Assembly: GCA_033283265.1 (NCBI GenBank)
Contig: JAWMQN010000001.1
Span: 744,001 to 808,000, forward strand
DNA from: Mangrovimicrobium sp033283265
GTDB lineage: Bacteria; Pseudomonadota; Gammaproteobacteria; Pseudomonadales; Halieaceae
Direction: 5' to 3'
DNA: 64,000 bases
Within the stretch, counting starts at the first letter, position 1. Every line of letters starts with the position of its first letter. Below are positions 60,104 through 64,000 of this stretch, one piece after another. Below the pieces are notes generated by a model that was not told the DNA's origin, did not search any database, and was given only the letters and a program-made list of their open reading frames with translations. The translations under genes and the position numbers were made by a program.

Positions 60104-61531
60104 ATGGCTGGCACCCGGTCGTATCAATCCCCGTGCTCGGGGGCTCCCCCGCCGCCTTTCGCACGCCCTACCTCAGAGAACAAGATCCTCTGCTTCTGGC
60201 CATCTGGCTCCGCTGAGAGCGACCTGACTGAGCTGCTGAGAGCCAACGGGTGGGAAATTTTCTGCGCCGACTCTCCGGCACAGGTTGCCAGTATCGCCAG
60301 CCATCTCACCATTCCGGTTGGTCTGCTCTTCCTCGACAGCGACCCATCCGTTGCCGACATTCAATCCAGTTACGGCGCGATCAACGCGGCGACCGATGTG
60401 CTCTGGCTGGCCCTGCTCAGCGACCGGCAGCGCATGAGCGACGAGGCCTGCAACCTCGTGGCCACCTGCTGTAACGACTTCTTCACCCCGCCCTACGACA
60501 GCCGGCGCATATTGGAAACTATCGGCCACGGCGCCGGCTTGTCGCGTATCCGTCACCGCAGCCTGGAGTTCCGCGGCAGGCCGGAAACCTTCCACGGCAT
60601 GCTCGGTCGCAGTGCGCCGATGCGCCGCCTCTACCAGCAGCTGCGCAAGGTGGCCCGCTCGGAAGCATCGGTGCTGTTACAGGGTGAGTGCGGCTGCGGC
60701 AAGGAGATGGCCGCACACGCCATACACAGCCTCTCCAGCCGCGCCGGGGGCCCCTTCGTCACGGTGCGCTGTGCCACGCTGTCGTCCACGCCGGGCAAAG
60801 GCGAACCCTTCGGCCAGGAAAAGGGCTCCGCCGGTGCCGCCAACGGCAGTCAACCCGGCCACATCGAGGCCGCCCGTGGCGGGGTGCTGTTCCTCGACGA
60901 GGTTGGCGGCCTGCCGATGCAACAACAGACCAGGCTGCTACAGGCGCTGGAAGAGGAAGTGGATTTCGACGATGCCGGCGGCAGCACCCGTGCCTCACGG
61001 GACGTCCGCCTGCTCGCCACCACCCACGAGAACCTCGCCGAGGCCGTTGCCGAGGGCGAGTTCCTCGAGGATCTCTATTACTACCTGAACGAACTGGAAA
61101 TCGAGGTTCCAGCGCTGCGCAGTCGCGGCAGCGACATCGAACTGCTGGCCCACTACTTTCTCAATCGCTACCGGGCCGACAGCGACCTGCAACCGGTCAA
61201 GGGTTTCGACTGGCAGGCGCTGGCGGTCATGCAATCCCACCCCTGGCCGGGCAATGTAAGGGAACTCATGAGCCGGGTCCGCAGCGCGCTGGTGAGGACC
61301 GACAGCACGCTGATTTCGGTGCAGGACCTCGGCCTGGCCAAATCCGGCAGTGCGCTCTCCTCCGCCGCATCAACCCTGGAATTCAGCCGCGCGGAATGCG
61401 ACCGACGCTGTATCGAGCATGCCCTGGCGCTCAACAATCACAATATATCCCGGGCTGCGAGGGCACTCGGTGTCTCGCGTACCACGCTCTATCGGTTGAT
61501 GGACAAGCTGGCGATCAACCCCGAATCCTGA
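60104..61531 (+). CDS. VpsR-like AAA+ transcriptional regulator without GAFTGA
   Basis: A 475-residue NtrC-type regulator: degenerate receiver-like N-domain (about 25-150; LLFLDSD), AAA+ core with Walker A GECGCGKE (194-201) and Walker B VLFLDE (261-266), and a Fis-type helix-turn-helix (about 445-470; NISRAARALGVSRTTLYRLMDKL). At the sigma-54 contact loop, where GAFTGA is expected, residues 241-246 read GSAGAA. VpsR and FlrA-like relatives without an intact loop can act with sigma-70. It may control surface or biofilm genes elsewhere. Confidence 0.85.
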   Translation: MAGTRSYQSPCSGAPPPPFARPTSENKILCFWPSGSAESDLTELLRANGWEIFCADSPAQVASIASHLTIPVGLLFLDSDPSVADIQSSYGAINAATDVLWLALLSDRQRMSDEACNLVATCCNDFFTPPYDSRRILETIGHGAGLSRIRHRSLEFRGRPETFHGMLGRSAPMRRLYQQLRKVARSEASVLLQGECGCGKEMAAHAIHSLSSRAGGPFVTVRCATLSSTPGKGEPFGQEKGSAGAANGSQPGHIEAARGGVLFLDEVGGLPMQQQTRLLQALEEEVDFDDAGGSTRASRDVRLLATTHENLAEAVAEGEFLEDLYYYLNELEIEVPALRSRGSDIELLAHYFLNRYRADSDLQPVKGFDWQALAVMQSHPWPGNVRELMSRVRSALVRTDSTLISVQDLGLAKSGSALSSAASTLEFSRAECDRRCIEHALALNNHNISRAARALGVSRTTLYRLMDKLAINPES

Positions 61532-61550
61532 ACGGCGCCGGAGTAAAAAA

Positions 61551-63290
61551 TCAGCCGGGCAGCGCTTCCAGTTCCTCGACCAGCAGCTGGACACTCTGGC
61601 GGCCGCGAAACTCGTTGACGTCGAGGCGGTAGGCCAGGCGCACCCTGTTGACCTCCTCGCTCGGCCACAGACCGACATCCACGTTGAAGGCAATGGCATC
61701 GAGGATCTGGCTGTCACCGGGCAGGGAAAGCACGAGCTTGAGGTGCTTCTCCCCGACAATCCGCTGGCTGACGACGGCAAACTCGCCATCGAACAGGGGT
61801 TCCGGGAAATGCTGGCCCCAGGGGCCGGCATAGCGCAGCTCACTGGCGACCTCGAGGGTAAAGGCCTCCGCCGGCAGGCTGCCGTCGGATTCCAGGATGG
61901 CCTGCAGTTGCACGTCCGCCGCATGTCGCTCGACCTCGTCGAGGAAGGCGGCGGCGAATGCCGGGTAGTCCTGCCGGGCCAGTGACAGTCCGGCCGCCAT
62001 CGCGTGGCCGCCGAACTTCTGGATCAGCTGCGGGTGCCGGGTAGCCACCGCGTCGAGCACATCGCGAATATGGATGCCGGGAATCGAACGGGCCGACCCC
62101 TTGATGACCCCATCCTCGCCATCGGCGAACACGATGGTGGGCCGGTGCAGGCGATCCTTGATACGCGAGGCGAGAATGCCGATGACGCCCTGGTGCCAGC
62201 CGCCCTCGTAGAGTGTTACCGCCAGCGGCGGTTCTTCCTCCGCCAGCTTGAATTCATCGAGCAGCTTCAGGGCCTGGGCCTGCATATCCTGTTCGATACT
62301 GCGCCGATCCAGGTTGATCTGGTGTAAGCGGGACGCCAGCGTGCGAGCCGCAGCCCTGTCCTGCGCCAGCAGGCACTCTATGCCTACCGACATGTCATCC
62401 AGCCGGCCCGCCGCGTTGACCCGCGGCCCCACGGTGAAACCGAGATCGGTGGCGACCACACTGCGGTAGTTGCGTCCGGCCACTTCCAGCAGCGCGGCAA
62501 TGCCCGGCATTGCCCGACCGGCGCGGATACGCGCCAGGCCGGCTTCCACCAGTATCCGGTTGTTCTGGTCCAGCGGCACCACGTCGGCCACCGTGCCGAG
62601 CGCGACCAGGTCGGTGAGTTCGGCGAGGTTGGGTTCCCCCCGCCCCGCGAAGGCGCCGCGGCGGCGCAACTCTGCGCGCAGCGCAAGCATCAGGTAGAAC
62701 ACCACGCCGACGCCCGCCAGGGCCTTGCTGGCAAAGCCGCAGCCGGGCTGGTTCGGGTTGACGATGACATCGGCCCGGGGCAGCTCGGTCCCGGCGAGGT
62801 GGTGGTCGGTGATCAGCGTGGCGATCCCGGCGTCGCGGGCGGCGGCAACGCCGTCGATACTGGAAATGCCGTTGTCCACGGTCAGCAGCAGGTCGGGAAA
62901 TTGCCCGCGCAGTGCCAGCGCGACGATCTCCGGGGTCAGGCCGTAACCGTACTCGAAGCGGTTGGGGACGATGTAACTGACCCGCCCTGCCCCGAGTTCG
63001 CGCAGTGCGGTCATGGCCAGTGCGGTACTGGTTGCCCCGTCGGCATCGTAGTCGCCGACGATGAGAATGTGCTGGCCGGCGGCAATCGCATCGGCGAGCA
63101 GGGCCGCGCCCTGCTCCGCACCAGTCAGCGAGCCCGGAGGCAGGAGGCGCTTGAGGGAGAGGTCCAGTTCATCCGCCGCGCTGACACCCCGGCTGGCGTA
63201 AATCCCGGCGAGCAGCGACGAGACACCGCTACGGGACAGCTGCGAGGCGGACTCGGCCTGTGACGGGCGGCGGCGAATCAGCCTCGGCAT
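61551..63290 (-). CDS. recJ: Single-stranded-DNA-specific exonuclease RecJ
   Basis: A 579-residue DHH-family nuclease with motif I DYDADGA (residues 80-87) and the DHH motif TDHHLAG (162-164 for DHH), then GPRVNAAGRLDDM and KFGGHAMAAGLSL of the DHHA1 part, and a C-terminal OB domain. It degrades single-stranded DNA 5' to 3' in recombination and mismatch repair. It follows thrC by 11 bases, an arrangement seen in Pseudomonas-like gammaproteobacteria. Confidence 0.95.
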   Translation of the reverse strand: MPRLIRRRPSQAESASQLSRSGVSSLLAGIYASRGVSAADELDLSLKRLLPPGSLTGAEQGAALLADAIAAGQHILIVGDYDADGATSTALAMTALRELGAGRVSYIVPNRFEYGYGLTPEIVALALRGQFPDLLLTVDNGISSIDGVAAARDAGIATLITDHHLAGTELPRADVIVNPNQPGCGFASKALAGVGVVFYLMLALRAELRRRGAFAGRGEPNLAELTDLVALGTVADVVPLDQNNRILVEAGLARIRAGRAMPGIAALLEVAGRNYRSVVATDLGFTVGPRVNAAGRLDDMSVGIECLLAQDRAAARTLASRLHQINLDRRSIEQDMQAQALKLLDEFKLAEEEPPLAVTLYEGGWHQGVIGILASRIKDRLHRPTIVFADGEDGVIKGSARSIPGIHIRDVLDAVATRHPQLIQKFGGHAMAAGLSLARQDYPAFAAAFLDEVERHAADVQLQAILESDGSLPAEAFTLEVASELRYAGPWGQHFPEPLFDGEFAVVSQRIVGEKHLKLVLSLPGDSQILDAIAFNVDVGLWPSEEVNRVRLAYRLDVNEFRGRQSVQLLVEELEALPG

Positions 63291-63301
63291 GGGGCCGCCG
63301 C

Positions 63302-64000
63302 TCAGGCGCGGATATTGTCCGCCATGAAGGCCTGCACCGTGGCGAGCTCATTGGCGAGCACCTGGCAACGCTCCGGCCGATCGAAGAGGTCGCGCAGGTG
63401 CAGGGGCAGCCCGACTTCCTCGTCGATCCCCGCGCTGCGCACGGCGTCGGGGAACTTGGCCGGGTGCGCGGTAGCCAGGGTGACAACCGGCACGGCTTCA
63501 TCGATGCCCGCAGTCATCGCCGCGCGCACGCCGATGGCGCTGTGCGGGTCGAGCAGGTATTCGCACTGCTCCCAGGTCGCGGCAATCTGGGCACAGGTCT
63601 GCGCGTCGTCGACGCAGGCGCTGGAGAACAGTTCCCTGGCCCTGGCCATGGCGCTGTCGCTGAAGCTGATTTCGCCCTTGTCGAAACGCGCCATCAGGTC
63701 GGCGATGGCAGCGCCATCGCGATCATAGAGATCGAAAAGCAGGCGCTCGAAATTCGACGAGACGGTGATGTCCATACTCGGTGACAGCGTGTGCTCGAGC
63801 GACTGGCGCCGCATGGTGCTGGTGGTCAGCACCCGGTGCAGCACGTCGTTGCGGTTGGTGGCGATCACCAGGCGCTCCACCGGCAGGCCCATCCTGTGCG
63901 CCAGGTAACCGGCGAAGATATCGCCGAAGTTGCCGGTGGGCACGGAGAAGGCCACCTTGCGCGCCGGGGCGCCGAGTGCCACAGCGGCGTAGAAGTAGTA
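63302..64000 (-). CDS. thrC: Threonine synthase, C-terminal part
   Basis: The gene runs off the right edge; about 233 codons of the 3' end are in the window. The visible sequence VAFSVPTGNFGDIFAGYLAHRMGLPVERLVIATNRNDVLHRVL and SMDITVSSNFERLLFDL is typical of the gammaproteobacterial threonine synthase (PLP fold-type II), which makes threonine from O-phosphohomoserine. The catalytic lysine lies in the part outside. It is co-directional with recJ. Confidence 0.93.
   Translation of the reverse strand, partial: YYFYAAVALGAPARKVAFSVPTGNFGDIFAGYLAHRMGLPVERLVIATNRNDVLHRVLTTSTMRRQSLEHTLSPSMDITVSSNFERLLFDLYDRDGAAIADLMARFDKGEISFSDSAMARARELFSSACVDDAQTCAQIAATWEQCEYLLDPHSAIGVRAAMTAGIDEAVPVVTLATAHPAKFPDAVRSAGIDEEVGLPLHLRDLFDRPERCQVLANELATVQAFMADNIRA

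Noticed and set aside
59821..60216. Open frame of 131 codons between the glycine-zipper gene and the regulator
   Set aside because: It overlaps the regulator start in another frame, has no ribosome-binding site and a protein-like pattern is absent.

Overview
This window looks like a high-GC chromosomal segment from a marine-type gammaproteobacterium, most like the Halieaceae/Spongiibacteraceae (Cellvibrionales) or relatives. The clues are the thrC-recJ neighbourhood at the right edge, TamA/TamB, a TonB-dependent receptor, and a very high density of SDRs, TauD-like dioxygenases, P450s and acyl-CoA enzymes. The taxon is an inference. I see no rRNA, tRNA, CRISPR array, phage gene or transposase.

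Layout. 0-3.3 kb: MFS transporter, GFA-like zinc protein, MATE exporter. 3.3-6.8 kb: two TauD-like dioxygenases, a TetR regulator with two matching operators, and an SDR. 7-10.5 kb: an IclR-controlled module made of a cysteine version of the UGSC selenoprotein family, its large partner and a third TauD-like enzyme, flanked by two copies of a GGGGTCAGAGTC palindrome. 10.5-12.5 kb: a DapB-fold dehydrogenase and an SDR. 12.7-17.4 kb: a probable sugar-oxidising operon (Tat small subunit, GMC dehydrogenase with a cysteine cluster, ThuA) with a LacI-type operator in its promoter and a LacI regulator after it. 17.4-22.7 kb: four SDRs and a ferredoxin/P450 pair. 22.7-29.1 kb: a small secreted lectin, then TamB and TamA in the order tamB-tamA. 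29.1-29.7 kb: an array of long hairpins. 29.7-37.5 kb: the fourth TauD-like enzyme, then SDR, CaiB-type CoA-transferase, LLM flavin oxidoreductase, Rieske oxygenase with two abutting operators, an orphan small protein, TetR and sulfotransferase. 37.5-46.1 kb: exported proteins (DUF3604, TonB-dependent receptor, tannase-like hydrolase, exported SurE). 46.2-55.7 kb: a leftward catabolic cluster (quinone oxidoreductase, acyl-CoA synthetase, SDR, acyl-CoA dehydrogenase, APH-like kinase, three SDRs, SnoaL-like protein). 55.8-59.1 kb: AraC regulator and a P450-SDR pair. 59.2-64 kb: glycine-zipper protein, an AAA+ regulator without GAFTGA, recJ and the 3' part of thrC.

Taken together, most genes look like accessory catabolism of hydrophobic or oxygenated compounds (terpenoid, steroid or aromatic-like). 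Oxygenases introduce oxygen, SDRs oxidise the alcohols, CoA enzymes degrade the products, and local TetR, IclR, LacI and AraC regulators control each block. The substrates cannot be read from sequence. The most unusual non-coding signal is a set of intergenic hairpins that share a conserved centre but carry different, self-complementary arms at each locus (about 6.9, 18.3, 29.2-29.65, 51.05 and 51.2 kb).
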